Assembly (NCBI GenBank): GCA_002633005.1
Contig: NMRA01001133.1
Span: 1-27,701, forward strand
Length of the DNA stretch: 27,701 nt
Source: Phoronis australis
Taxonomy: Eukaryota > Phoronida > Phoronidae
Reading direction: 5' to 3'
Below, piece after piece: positions 1 through 9,160 of this stretch. The translations under genes and the position numbers were made by a program. Under the pieces are notes generated by a model, which was not told the origin of the DNA, did not search any database, and was given only the letters and a program-made list of their open reading frames with translations. Numbering within the stretch: the stretch's first letter is position 1; every line of letters starts with the position of its first letter.

Positions 1-27
1 ACACACACACACACACACACACACACA
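1..27. repeat. (AC)n dinucleotide microsatellite
   Basis: The window opens inside an uninterrupted AC run of 27 bases, so the full tract is probably longer and cut by the window edge. Confidence 0.95.
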
Positions 28-590
28 ACATGAATAACTTAAACGCAGACTAATCTGGACGTAACTGCTGATGGTTACGTAAGAAAATAAAATATTGGGC
101 GACAGTGATAACATAATTAATCGACAGGGAGAGTTAAATCGAAAAACATGTGTTTGTTTTTTTAGATTGCATTAGGGACATATATCTGAGTTAACAATCT
201 TCATCTTATATAACAAAGAGTTAACATACACCTGATTATGCAACAACATGTACTCAGAAGATTTAATGCATGGATCGATAGGAAGTGCAACAGGCAAGGA
301 ATGATTTTTATTTTTGATATTTTATTTAGAGTAATGCTGCAACAAATTTTCCTAGTCCTCTCGTTTTTTGCAATACTTCTGTAACAAAATATCTTGTTAT
401 TCTTTCTTTATTGTAGTCTAAGCAAATGTTTTTGAAGCGTATGAATCGGTTTTCCTGCCAAACAAAATCATTATTTTTTTGATTTGATTACACAAATCAC
501 TTGTCATGCAAGGACAGATATGACAAGAATCAACAGTATTAACAACGACAATTCTTCCCTTACTTGTTCATTTTCTTGTTTTTCAATTTT
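28..590. other. AT-rich unique sequence, no gene seen
   Basis: No open frame of convincing length or composition, no RNA gene and no clear repeat is visible. On the minus strand, just beyond the LINE fragment's stop codon, about 15 more codons remain open (KIEKQENEQVREEL), but I cannot match these to the LINE reverse-transcriptase core, so the LINE seems lost or unrecognisable below about 545. Confidence 0.5.
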
Positions 591-780
591 TTAAAACTTG
601 CATTTGTAAAATTCGTATGGTAAACCACCATTGCTCGATGTTTTATTGTTTTGGGATTGTTTTAAAGCTTCAAAGCGCTCCTCCTTTGTGATCTCTTGTT
701 CTAATAATACGGAAAGATCATCTCTCAGTACTTTCCCACTAGGCAGAGTAAATTTATCAGAGAATGTTTTGTATCTGTTT
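591..780 (-). pseudogene. LINE reverse transcriptase fragment (pre-RT/RT0 region, L1/Tx1-like)
   Basis: The minus-strand frame reads LLEQEITKEERFEALKQ, then QNNKTSSNGGLPYEFYK, and stops at 591. This matches the conserved block at the start of L1/Tx1-type reverse transcriptases: an acidic 'ITxxE' helix, an 'ALKxxxxNKSPGxDGLPxEFYKxFW' motif and a loop entering the RT palm. Here the usual SPG is SSN and the final tryptophan is missing, followed by a stop codon, so it is decayed. The catalytic palm (including YADD) is not visible. The fragment ends at 780, where the palindromic tandem repeat begins. A collinear endonuclease/linker fragment lies on the same strand at about 10652-11145. The family call rests on motif memory, not a search. 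Confidence 0.62.
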
Positions 781-2113
781 ACTTGGCGGAATTCTTCGAA
801 TTCCGACAACTATGTTGCTCTGCCATCAAGTTTGTTTTTACTTTTAAATTTCGCCAAGTATGCTGGTCTTCCACCAAGTTTTTACTTGGCGGAATTCTTC
901 CGCCAAGTATGTTGCTCTGTCGTCAAGTTTTTTTATTTTTACTTGGCGGAATTCTGGTCGCAGTTTTCGGCCGATCCGCACGAAATTTGCACACGACGTG
1001 TAGATCGGAAAGTCGTGGAAGCCTATTGTTTTTGGTCATGATCGGATACAAAATGGCGGACGTGGCGGCCATTTAGTATCCGATTTCACAAACAAATGGT
1101 CGTAGAGGCCGCATTTTTAATGTACCTGGCTGAAAATCAACACGATTATACTACAACGCATGTGTTACAACTGTGCAGAAAATCGTTGTCTTCCAGTCAA
1201 GGATGGCGGAAAAATTGGAAGTCGCGCATGCGCACCCCAAAATATGGCCAAAACGTTTTCTCCTGTAGAGGGCGCATTTGCGAACCAATCACTTTCACAC
1301 TTTTTTTTTACTTTCACACTGGTCACGTGTGTTTTAAGTTCAACAAGCTTTTGTAAAAGTTTATTGAACCGGAAGTCACTTTCAAGATGGCGGATGTGGC
1401 GCATATTCACACGGTTTCAATCGTTCTGCTGTAGCGTTTTTAACGGGAAGAGCAAATGACGTGAATTTTTGCATGTTGATTCCTTTAAGTATGGCCTTTC
1501 AAAATGTCTGTGAGAGCGTATTTCTCAGACTTACCGTTTTCGAGTTATTTGACTTTGAATTTCAGAAAAAAACCCGCAAATTTTCAATTGTTTCGAATTT
1601 TTTTGGATTTTTGCCAAACTATCACCTTAGATAGAGTTTTGAACGGGCTTCCAGAAGATATTTTACATTTTGCGCTACGATCTTTCCTTTTTGAATTATT
1701 GGAGATTTTCGGATACTGTTGTTCCTTCGGTCACCTATGCAAGCACGCAGCTGGCTGGCTTTCAGTTCACTTTGTTTTGGTTATGCCTAGTTGACCCCGA
1801 CTGACCCAGCCAGCACTGTCCTACTGTAGACTGGAATTCCAGGCCAAATACTTTTAACTTTGCTCTGCAGACTGTCACATAGCGCCACCTATTTTGGAAT
1901 GTGGGAACAAAGCATGACTCGTCCGTCATGTTGCGCCATCTATTGTTCTTTATTGTAGTTGATTGTATGCTCTCTATTTGATTTCTTCGCTAGTCAAATG
2001 AATGTTATGGTGCTATTCATAATTGCCGCCTTGATCGTCATGATTGTCGTCGTCCTCCCCATCGTCGTCTTTTCTATTAATTCCGCCAAGTGTCGGTCCT
2101 CCGAGCGCTCTCG
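781..2113 (+). repeat. Tandem repeat unit U1 (with 5' palindrome cluster), subfamily 1
   Basis: This is the first unit of the array. It opens with palindrome modules: a degenerate one with arms at 787-794 and 798-805, an 11-bp-arm hairpin at 884-908, and a lone half at 941. The core begins near 956 (GGTCGCAGTTTTC). An inverted repeat at about 1040-1083 has one arm mismatch. The conserved ends of the core (cagacttaccgttttcgag near 1527, and the block ending near 1730) are present. It shares with U2 a segment of about 200 bp (1730-1950) that the other units lack. A trinucleotide-rich module (1949-2113) ends in CGCCAAGTGTCGG and a GAGCGCTC palindrome. Spacing from U1 to U2, measured at the core start, is about 1177 bp. 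Confidence 0.9.
1050..1393 (+). promoter_or_regulatory. U1 cluster of YY1/NRF1/CTCF/ETS-like sites
   Basis: Motif-like words seen by eye: AAAATGGCGG at 1050-1059; a degenerate ETS+YY1 composite (TCTTCCAG...GGATGGCGG) at 1189-1209; an NRF1-like GCGCATGCGCAC at 1224-1235; a CTCF-core-like CCTGTAGAGGGCGC at 1262-1275; an E-box CACGTG at 1324-1329; and a composite AACCGGAAGT + 6 bp + CAAGATGGCGG at 1367-1393. Binding is not shown; the call rests on resemblance to vertebrate consensus motifs. Confidence 0.5.
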
Positions 2114-2218
2114 TTTTTTGTTCGCACTCTACAGGTCGCAATTTTCGTCCGATTTTCACGAAATTTGCACACGACGTGTAGAACAGAAAGTCCTGAAAGC
2201 CTGTCGTTTTTAGTCATG

Positions 2219-2262
2219 ATCGGATACAAAATGGCGGACGTGGCGGCCATTTTGTATCCGAT
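2219..2262. repeat. Perfect 17-bp inverted repeat spanning the YY1-like site
   Basis: Left arm 2219-2235 (ATCGGATACAAAATGGC), loop 2236-2245, right arm 2246-2262; the arms are exact reverse complements. The equivalent in U1 has one mismatch. In U3-U6 the left arm has become ATCGGATCCAAGATGGC and the right arm no longer pairs fully, so the hairpin is a subfamily-1 trait. Confidence 0.9.
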
Positions 2263-2554
2263 TTCACAGTCAAATGCTCGTAGAGGCCGCATTTTTCAAT
2301 GTACATGGCTGAAAATCTGTACGATTATACTAAAACGCATGTGCTACAGATGTGCTGAAAATCTTTGACTTCCGGTCAAAGATGGCGGAAATATTGGAAG
2401 TGGCGCATGCGCACACCGAAATATGGCCAATTACGTTTTCTCCTGTAGAGGGCGCATTTGCAGACCAATCACTTTCAAACTGGTCACGTGTTTGTTGAGT
2501 TTAATAACCTTTTATAAAATTTTGTTTAACTGGAAGTCACTTTCAAGATGGCGG
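2229..2554 (+). promoter_or_regulatory. U2 cluster of ETS/YY1/NRF1/CTCF-like sites
   Basis: AAATGGCGG at 2229-2237 lies inside the hairpin. ETS+YY1 composite ACTTCCGG...AAAGATGGCGG at 2368-2388. NRF1-like GCGCATGCGCAC at 2403-2414. CTCF-like CCTGTAGAGGGCGC at 2442-2455. E-box CACGTG at 2485-2490. The second composite at 2528-2554 has AACTGGAAGT in place of AACCGGAAGT. Confidence 0.5.
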
Positions 2555-3198
2555 GATTGGCGCATGCTCACACGTTTTCAATCGTTCTGGGGTCGTGTTT
2601 TTAGCGGGAAGAGCAAATAATGAGAATTTTTGCATGTGGATTCCTTGAAGTATGATCTTTCAAAAAGTCTGCGAGAGCGTATTTCTCAGACTTAACATTT
2701 TCGAGTTATTTGACTTTGAATTTCAAAAAAACCGGCAGTTTTTCAATTTTTTTCGAAAATTTTTTTGATTTTCCCAAACTATCACTTTAAATAGAGTTTT
2801 GAACTGGCTTCCAAAAAATATTTCCCATCTTGCGCTACGACGTCTACTTTTTGAATTATTGGAAATTTTCGGATACCGTTGTTCCACTTCGGTCACCTAT
2901 GCAAGGACCCAGCTGGCTGGCTTTCAGTTCACTTTGTTTTGGTTATGCCTAGTTGACCCAGACTGACCCAGCCAGCACTGTCCTACTGTAAACTGGACCG
3001 TCTTGTTGCGCCATCTATTGTTCTTTATTGTGGTTGATTGTATGCTCTCTATTTGATTTCTTCGCTAGTCACATTAATGTTATCGTGTTATTCATAATTG
3101 CCGCCTTGATCGTCATGATTGTCGTCGTCACCCTCATCGTCGTCTTTTCGATTAATTCCGCCAAGTGTCGGTCCTCTGAGCGCTCTCGTTTTTTTTTT

Positions 3199-3345
3199 AC
3201 TTGGCGAAATTAATTTCGCCAAGTATGTTGCTCTTCCACTAAGTTTGTTTTTACTTGGCGGAATTCTTCCGCCAAGTATGTTGGTCTGACAGCAAGTTTT
3301 TTTTTTCCTTGGCGAAATAAATTTCGCCAAGTATGTTGCTCTTCC
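3199..3345. repeat. Cluster of three ACTTGGCG palindromes
   Basis: Three hairpin-forming palindromes are separated by a recurring spacer (tatgttg-ctctt/gtctg-...-aagttt-T-run). Positions: 3199-3224, a perfect 26-bp palindrome; 3253-3277, 11-bp arms around TTC; 3308-3331, 11-bp arms around AA. The same module opens U1 and the solitary copy at 25491. Arms vary between GGCGGAA and GGCGAAAT, but pairing is kept within each palindrome. Confidence 0.93.
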
Positions 3346-4499
3346 ACTAAGTTTTTTTTGTTTGTTCGCACGATACAGGTCGCAATTTTCGTCTGATCAT
3401 CACGAAATTTACACATAACATATACTTCCGGAAGTCCTGGAAGCTTATTGTTTTTCGTGAAAAATCGGATCCAAGATGACGGCTGTGGCGGCCATTTTGT
3501 TTTCATTTAAAGGTTCAAATGCTTCTGGAGGCTACAATTTTCTACGTAAAAGGCTAAGAATCGGCACAGTAAATGGAACGGATGATTTCTACAAGTATAC
3601 CGGAATTTTTTTATTTCCGGTTAAAGATGGCGGAAATATCGGCGATCGCGCATGTGCACCTCGATTTGGCCTAAAAACGTTTTCTCCTGTAGAGGGCGCA
3701 TTATAAGACCAATTCCTTCGAATTTTTACAGGTATTAGTTTCTTAGGACATGCTATTATACAAAGCCAAAAAACCGGAAGTTGCTTTCAAGATAGCGGAT
3801 CTGGCGCATGTTGACCCATTTTCAGTCGTCTGGAGTGCGATTTTAAACGGGAAGAGAAAAAGACGTGATTTTTTGCATGTGGATTTTTTAAAGAGTGTTC
3901 TTTCAAATGGCATGTAACAATTTTTTCTCAGACTTACCGTTTTCGAGTTATTTGACTTTGAATTTCTTTAAAAAAAACGCACAATTTCATTTTTTTTTCG
4001 AAAAAATCACGGAATTAGGCGATATCATCAGTTTAGATAGAATTTTGAACGGGCTTTCAGAAGATGTTTTTCATTTTTCGCTAGATCGTCTACTTTTCGA
4101 GTTATTTGAGATTTTGTGATACCGCTGTTCCTTTGTTGAGCGCTCTTGTTGCATTGATGTTGGTTGTTCTCTAATGAAGTAGACTGTAGCCTATTTCTTA
4201 TTGATTTATGACATCTAATTTCGTCATATGAATGTTGTGATGTTGTTCATCATCGCCACCAGCATCATCATATTCGTCATCATCGTCATCATCTTTGTCA
4301 TCATCTCCGTCGTTGTCTTATCCGTTAATTTCGCCAAGTGTCGCACAAGACTGTAGCCTTTTTCTTACTGATTTCGGACTTCTACGTTCGTCATGTGTAT
4401 GTTATTATTACTTCTTTTGTTCATCTTCGCCACTATCGTCGTCATATTCGTCCTCTTCGTCATCATCTTTATCGTCATCTTTTTGGTTATTTTTTGTTT
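3346..4499 (+). repeat. Tandem repeat unit U3, subfamily 2
   Basis: The core starts near 3377. Unlike U1/U2, it lacks the block with the GCTGGCTGG arms and carries two successive trinucleotide modules (about 4181-4345 and 4346-4495). Each module runs from AAGACTGTAGCC through TTACTGATTT and a Tca/Tcg-rich stretch to TTCGCCAAG. Several motif positions have transitions compared with the other units. Core-start spacing to U4 is about 1136 bp. Confidence 0.9.
3424..3798 (+). promoter_or_regulatory. U3 cluster of ETS/YY1/NRF1/CTCF-like sites, partly mutated
   Basis: Palindromic double ETS-like site ACTTCCGGAAGT at 3424-3435. First YY1-like site damaged (CAAGATGACGG). Composite ATTTCCGG...AAAGATGGCGG at 3613-3633. 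NRF1-like site with one transition (GCGCATGTGCAC) at 3648-3659. CTCF-like CCTGTAGAGGGCGC at 3686-3699. Composite AACCGGAAGT...CAAGATAGCGG at 3772-3798 with a damaged YY1 half. Confidence 0.42.
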
Positions 4500-5657
4500 C
4501 TTCGCACGATACAGGTCGCAATTTTCGTCCGATCATCACGAAATTAACACATAACACGTACTTCCGGAAGTACTGGTAGCCTATTGTTTTTCGTTAAAAT
4601 CGGACACAAGATGGCGGCTGTGGCGGCCATTTTGTTTTCGTTTAAAGGTTCAAATGCTTCTGGAGGCTACAATTTTTTACGTAAAAGACTAAGAATCGGC
4701 ACAGTAAATAGACCTGAAGTTTGCTACAAGTATACTGGAAATTGTTTACTTCCGGTCAAAGATGGTGGAAATATCGGCGATCGCGCATGCGCACCTCGAT
4801 TTTGGCCTAAAACGTTTTCTCCTGTAGAGGGCGCATTATAAGACTAATTCCTTCGAATTTTTACAGGCATTAGTTTCTTATGACATGCTATTATACAAAG
4901 CCAAGAAACCGGAAGTTGCTTTCAAGATGGCGGATCTGGCGCATGTTGACCCATTTTCAGTCGTCTGGAGTGCGATTTTAAACGGGAAGAGAAAAAGACG
5001 TGATTTTTTGCATGTGGATTTTTTAAAGTGTGTTCTTTCAAATGGCATGTAACAATTTTTTCTCAGACTTACCGTTTTTGAGTTATTTGACTTTGAATTT
5101 CTTTAAAAAAAACGCACAATTTCATTTTTTTTCGAAAAAATTACGGAATTAGGCGATACCATCAGTTAAGATAGAATTTTGAACGGGCTTTCAGAAGATG
5201 TTTTTCATTTTTCGCTAGATCGTCTACTTTTCGAGTTATTTGAGATTTTGTGATACCGCTGTTCCTTTGTTGAGCGCTCTTGTTGCATTGATGTTGGTTG
5301 TTCTCTAATGAAGTAGACTTTAGCCTATTTCTTATTGATTTATGACATCTAAGTTCGTCATATGAATGTTGTGATGTTGTTCATCATCGCCACCAGCATC
5401 ATCATATTCGTCATCATTGTCATCATCTTCGTCATCATCTTCGTCGTTGTCTTATCCGTTAATTTCGCCAAGTGTCGCACAAGACTGTAGCCTTTTTCTT
5501 ACTGACTTCGGACTTCTACGTTCGTCATGTGTATGTTATTATTACTTCTTTTGTTCATCCTCGCCACCATCGTCGTCATATTCGTCGTCTTCGTCATCAT
5601 CTTTATCGTCATCTTTTTGGTTAATTTCGCCAAGTTTCGCTCCTCGGAGCGCTTTCA
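4500..5657 (+). repeat. Tandem repeat unit U4, subfamily 2
   Basis: The core starts near 4513, directly after a shortened trinucleotide module of U3. U4 is very similar to U3 over its whole length and has two trinucleotide modules (about 5320-5485 and 5486-5640). It ends with a CGCTCC/GGAGCG stem-loop at about 5639-5652 followed by CTTTCATTT. Core-start spacing to U5 is about 1165 bp. Confidence 0.9.
4560..4933 (+). promoter_or_regulatory. U4 cluster of ETS/YY1/NRF1/CTCF-like sites, best preserved in the array
   Basis: ACTTCCGGAAGT at 4560-4571 (back-to-back ETS cores). CAAGATGGCGGC at 4607-4618, a full YY1 consensus. Composite ACTTCCGG...AAAGATGGTGG at 4748-4768. NRF1 palindrome GCGCATGCGCAC at 4783-4794. 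CTCF-like CCTGTAGAGGGCGC at 4821-4834. Composite AACCGGAAGT + 6 bp + CAAGATGGCGG at 4907-4933. Confidence 0.55.
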
Positions 5658-6790
5658 TTTGTTTGTTCGCACGATACAGGTCGCAATTTTCATCCGATCA
5701 TCACGAAATTTACTCATAACACGTAGTTCCGGAAGTTTTGGAAGCCTATTGTATTTTGTCATAATCGGATCCAAGATGGCGGCTGTGGCGGCCATTTCGT
5801 TTCCATTTTCAGATTCAAAGGCTTCTGGAGGCTACAAAGCTGAAAATTGGCACTATTATTGGACTGGATGTTCTCTGCAGGTACCCCGGAAATTGTTCAC
5901 TTCCGTTCAAAGATGGTGGAAATATTGGCAATCGCGCATGCGCACCTCGATTTCGGGAAAAAAATGTTTTCTCCTGTAGAGAGCGCATTATAAGGCTAAT
6001 TCCTTCGAAAATTTCCAGATATTAGATTTTAATGACTTGCTATTATATAAAGCCCAAAAACCGGAAGTTGCTTTCAAGATGGCGGATCTGGCGCATGTTG
6101 ACCCATTTTCAGTCGTTCTGAGGTGCCATTTAAACGGGATAAGGAAATGACATGAATTTTTGCATGTGGATTGTCTAATGTATATTCTTTTAAATGAACT
6201 TGAACAATTTTTTTCTAAGACTTACTGTTTTCGAGTTATTTGACTTTCAATTTCTTAAAAAAGCGCAAAATTTAACTTTTTCGAAAAATTTACAAAAGTG
6301 CGTGATAATATCAATTTAGATAGAATTTTGAATGGCCTTTCAGATGACATCTTTCATTTTTTGCTAGGACTTCTACTTTTTGAATTATTTGAGACTTTCT
6401 GATAGCGTTGTTCCTTTGTTAAGCGCTCTTACTGCATTGATGTTGGTTTAGCTTCTATTGAACAAGACTGTAGCCTATTTCTTACTGATTTATGACATCT
6501 AAGTGCGTCATATGAATGTTATGATGTTGTGCAGCATCATCACTATCGTCATCATATTTGTCATCTTCGTCATCATCTCCGTCGTCGTCTTTGAGTTAAT
6601 TTCGCCAAGTGTCGCTCAAGACTTTAGCCTATACTTACTGATGTCTGGCCTCTACGTTCGTCTTGTGAATGTTATCATTACTTGAATTGTTCATTATCGT
6701 CACCATCGTCGTCATATTCGTCGTCTTAGTCATCATCTCTATCGTCGTCTTTTCTGTTAATTTCGACAAGTGTCGCTCCTCGCGGTTTTA
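5658..6790 (+). repeat. Tandem repeat unit U5, subfamily 2
   Basis: The core starts near 5678, joined directly to U4 through GTTTGTTCGCACGATACAGG with no palindrome module. Two trinucleotide modules lie at about 6465-6620 and 6621-6790; the second ends in a reduced stem-loop (TCGCTCCTCGCGG). Core-start spacing to U6 is about 1141 bp. Confidence 0.9.
5725..6085 (+). promoter_or_regulatory. U5 cluster of ETS/YY1/NRF1/CTCF-like sites
   Basis: AGTTCCGGAAGT at 5725-5736. CAAGATGGCGGC at 5772-5783. Composite ACTTCCGT...AAAGATGGTGG at 5899-5919. NRF1 palindrome GCGCATGCGCAC at 5934-5945. CTCF-like site damaged (CCTGTAGAGAGCGC) at 5973-5986. Composite AACCGGAAGT...CAAGATGGCGG at 6059-6085. Confidence 0.48.
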
Positions 6791-7596
6791 TTTTTTTTGT
6801 TTGGTTGTTCGAACGATACAGGTCGCAATTTCCGTCTGATGATCAAAAAATTTACACATAACACGTAGTTTCCAAAGTTCGGGAAGCCTATTGTTTTTCG
6901 TCATAATCAGATCCAAGATGGCGGATATGGCGGCCATTTTGTTTTCATTTTAAGATTCAAATGCTCCTGGAGGCTATATTTTGTACGTACAGGGCTGAAA
7001 ATCAGTACAATTATTGTAGAAGGCACGTGCTACATATGTACCGGAAATTGTTAACTTCCAGTTAAAGATGGCGGAAATATCGGCAATCGCGCATGCGCAC
7101 CTCGATTTTGGAAAAAAAACATTTTCTACTGTAGAGGGCGCATTATAGAGGCAATTCCTCCAAATTTTTTCAGGAGTTAGTTTCTTATGACATTCTATTA
7201 TTCGGATCTAAAAAACCGGAAGTTGATTCCAAGATGGCGGATTTGGCCCATGTTGACCTATTTTCATTCGTGCTGGAGTGCCATTTTAAACGGGAAGAGA
7301 GAATGACGTGAATTTTTGCATGTGGATTCTTTGAAGTACAGCCTTTCAAATTACCTCTGACAATTTTTTCTCAGACTTACCGTTTTCGAGGTATTTGAAT
7401 TTGAATTTCTTATAAAAACGCAAAATTTCATTTTTTTCGAATAATTTACGGAATTATGTGATACTTTCAATTTAGTTTTGAACGGGATTTCAGAAGATAT
7501 TTTTCATTTTCCGCTACGACGTCTACTTTTTGAATTATTCGAGATTTTCTGATAGCGCTGTTCCTTTGTTGAGCGCTGTTACTGCATTGATGTTGG
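6791..7596 (+). repeat. Tandem repeat unit U6 core, interrupted at its 3' side
   Basis: The core runs from about 6819 to 7596 and ends at GCATTGATGTTGG. In the neighbouring units this point is followed by TTTAGCTTCTATTGAAC and a trinucleotide module. Here that continuation resumes only at 9325, so a 1.73 kb segment separates the two halves of the unit. Confidence 0.85.
6914..7240 (+). promoter_or_regulatory. U6 cluster of YY1/NRF1/ETS-like sites
   Basis: CAAGATGGCGG at 6914-6924; the double ETS-like site in front of it is lost. Composite ACTTCCAG...AAAGATGGCGG at 7054-7074. NRF1 palindrome GCGCATGCGCAC at 7089-7100. CTCF-like ACTGTAGAGGGCGC at 7128-7141. Composite AACCGGAAGT...CAAGATGGCGG at 7214-7240. 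Confidence 0.48.
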
Positions 7597-7837
7597 CTAA
7601 AAGCCAAGTATGGTGCCAAAATGACTATTTTTACATCTAAAATACATTTATTGATAAAAAAACATCAAAATACGGTGTCATAGCATACCCCAGTCCTTAA
7701 TTAAATAGGCCTTCGACAATACAGTAGCCCTATCACGAACCTCATTTAGCGCCAAAAAACTTGAGACGGCGCTTGCGCCAATCGAAGTTTATGACATCAT
7801 CGTTACTACGAATTTGGCTTTCACCGTGTCTCCACAG

Positions 7838-7893
7838 TATTGGAATCAGCGATGCGATGACTGGCCATTTAATTTAGTGCAAAATACGTGGAA
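7838..7893 (+). repeat. Direct repeat, copy 1 (about 55 bp)
   Basis: Contains GCCATTTAATTTRGTGCAAA and a following TACNTGGAAA. It is shared with 8226-8279, including an upstream GTATTGG...GCGA stretch. Copies differ by several substitutions and a short indel. Confidence 0.75.
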
Positions 7894-8225
7894 AATCAAG
7901 GAAACACACTAATTTTTCATTTCATGTCAGTTAATATTAAAATTGATCAAAATCATTTCCTTTAGAATTTTTTATTCAATTATTTAGCACGTATTCTAAT
8001 ACGGGCCCGTATGGTTATCCCGGCAGTGACTGGGGCCGTCGAAACAGCCGGAAAAACAAAACGCTTCGTCTGAATTGTTATTAGCAATTTCACAATGTGT
8101 ATTATAAAGAGTAATTTGCTTGATACAAAAACTTTGATGTTCGGAACTTAGCATTCATGTCCTTTTGAAGCCAAAAGTGTGAACGCTGCGCGATTTCAAT
8201 ACGGGCGGCTGTCGAGTGAGTGTCC

Positions 8226-8279
8226 CGTATTGGTATAGGCGACAAAATGCCATTTAATTTGGTGCAAAATACTTGGAAA
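8226..8279 (+). repeat. Direct repeat, copy 2 (about 55 bp)
   Basis: Partner of 7838-7893, spaced about 388 bp apart; the similarity fades on both sides. Confidence 0.75.
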
Positions 8280-8497
8280 CGTTACAACACATATCAGCTT
8301 GATGTTTTCGTACAAAGCAATTAAATAATCAAATTCATTGAAAACTTGATTTTAGAAACTCAATTTTCAAAATAAATCGCCTTGAAATGCTGCAACCCGT
8401 AGCCTAATCGCCGCCATTTTGACTCTAGACCGGGATCCCAGACCTTTTTTGGGCAGGAAAAGGTAACCAATTTTCTTTGGTGCCACAGTGCTGTATG

Positions 8498-8551
8498 GGT
8501 ATCCTGATGCTTGGAAATGGCCGTCTGGCCATTTCCAAGCATCAGGATACC
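8498..8551. repeat. Perfect 25-bp-arm hairpin with a 4-nt loop
   Basis: Left arm 8498-8522, loop GTCT at 8523-8526, right arm 8527-8551. All 25 positions pair. Outside the arms pairing stops. The stem includes GGAAATGGCC and its complement. It could be the scar of a template-switching inversion, a small fold-back element or a precursor of a small RNA; the sequence alone does not choose between these. Confidence 0.95.
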
Positions 8552-8934
8552 AGTTCCGGCAATTTGTTGTGACAGTACGCAATCGCGTGGCAGCAAAGAA
8601 CAGTTGATAGAAGAATAAACCGGGGGAAAAGAAACTGTTCAGGTCAGGTGACGTAATCGCAAAACGCCGACACACAAGAGCGCACTTCAATTTTAGCAGT
8701 AGGCCTAGATGAGCGGTAGGACGATAATTCTTCCAACTCCGGTAATTAATTTGGTTTACTCAAAGAGCGGTGCAGCTTTTAATGACACTATTTCTGAGTC
8801 AGATTTTATTCAGTCATTTTTACCCACATCGACACGAAGCTGTAGATTTTGTATAGCCTACAGCTTTGCACCAAGCCTAAAACAGATCTTGCCGATCGGG
8901 AAAGTTTGTCGCCAGTCCTTGTCGTGGATACGCA

Positions 8935-9036
8935 TCTATTCCACGCACGGCACACGACGTGCTCGGTTGGGAAGTTGTGCAAATGTATCCCATTGTCGCT
9001 GACATTGCTACACCCGCACACCACGCAAAGAGGCAT
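8935..9036 (-). pseudogene. THAP zinc-finger N-terminal fragment
   Basis: The minus-strand frame starting at the ATG at 9034-9036 reads MPLCVVCGCSN, then GIHLHNFPTEHVVCRAWNRC and VSTTR. This is the start of a THAP domain (C2CH DNA-binding finger): the initial Met-Pro, the Cys-x2-4-Cys pair, the xHxFP motif and the invariant tryptophan in the expected order. After VSTTR the expected 'KDW...' appears only in another frame (AAGGACTGG near 8921), and the second zinc pair Cys-x2-His and the AVPTIF tail are not found. It is therefore either frameshifted or a first exon of a split gene. Adenines precede the ATG at -3 to -1 (good context), and an inverted CCAAT box lies about 120 bp upstream. THAP fingers occur in cellular factors and in P-type transposases; I cannot tell which this is. 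Confidence 0.6.
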
Positions 9037-9151
9037 TTTAGCCCAGAAATCGACAAGTACAGAACGTTCAAAAAGTAGCACTCAGCTGTTACGCAGTGTG
9101 GCTTCCCAGAGATTTCGTGGCCACGATGATGTCATATGAACCTCTTTACGC

Positions 9152-9160
9152 TGATTGGTT
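9152..9160 (-). promoter_or_regulatory. CCAAT-box-like site upstream of the THAP fragment
   Basis: TGATTGGTT on the plus strand (AACCAATCA on the minus strand) lies about 120 bp upstream of the THAP ATG, a usual place for an NF-Y site in a TATA-less promoter. A CRE-like TGATGTCAT lies at about 9126-9134. Suggestive only. Confidence 0.35.

Larger units (their letters stand above)
2114..3198 (+). repeat. Tandem repeat unit U2, subfamily 1
   Basis: The closest relative is U1. U2 has no palindrome module in front and runs straight from the GAGCGCTCTCG stem-loop of U1 into the core (ACAGGTCGCAATTTTCG at 2131). It holds a perfect 17-bp-arm hairpin at 2219-2262. The block at about 2900-3000 contains inverted arms GCTGGCTGG and CCAGCCAGC. 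The trinucleotide module occupies about 3026-3190. Spacing to U3 is about 1244 bp, the extra length coming from the palindrome cluster of U3. Confidence 0.9.

Noticed and set aside
4295-5719. Serine-rich open frames (such as the 94- and 100-residue frames starting MSSS)
   Set aside because: They are one reading of the TCATCA/TCGTC triplet tracts of the tandem repeat; the polyserine comes from repeat composition and the frames do not extend into conserved sequence.
8360-8690. Two overlapping minus-strand frames of 78 and 107 residues
   Set aside because: They run through the perfect hairpin, so part of the protein is the hairpin read twice; no recognisable domain remains.
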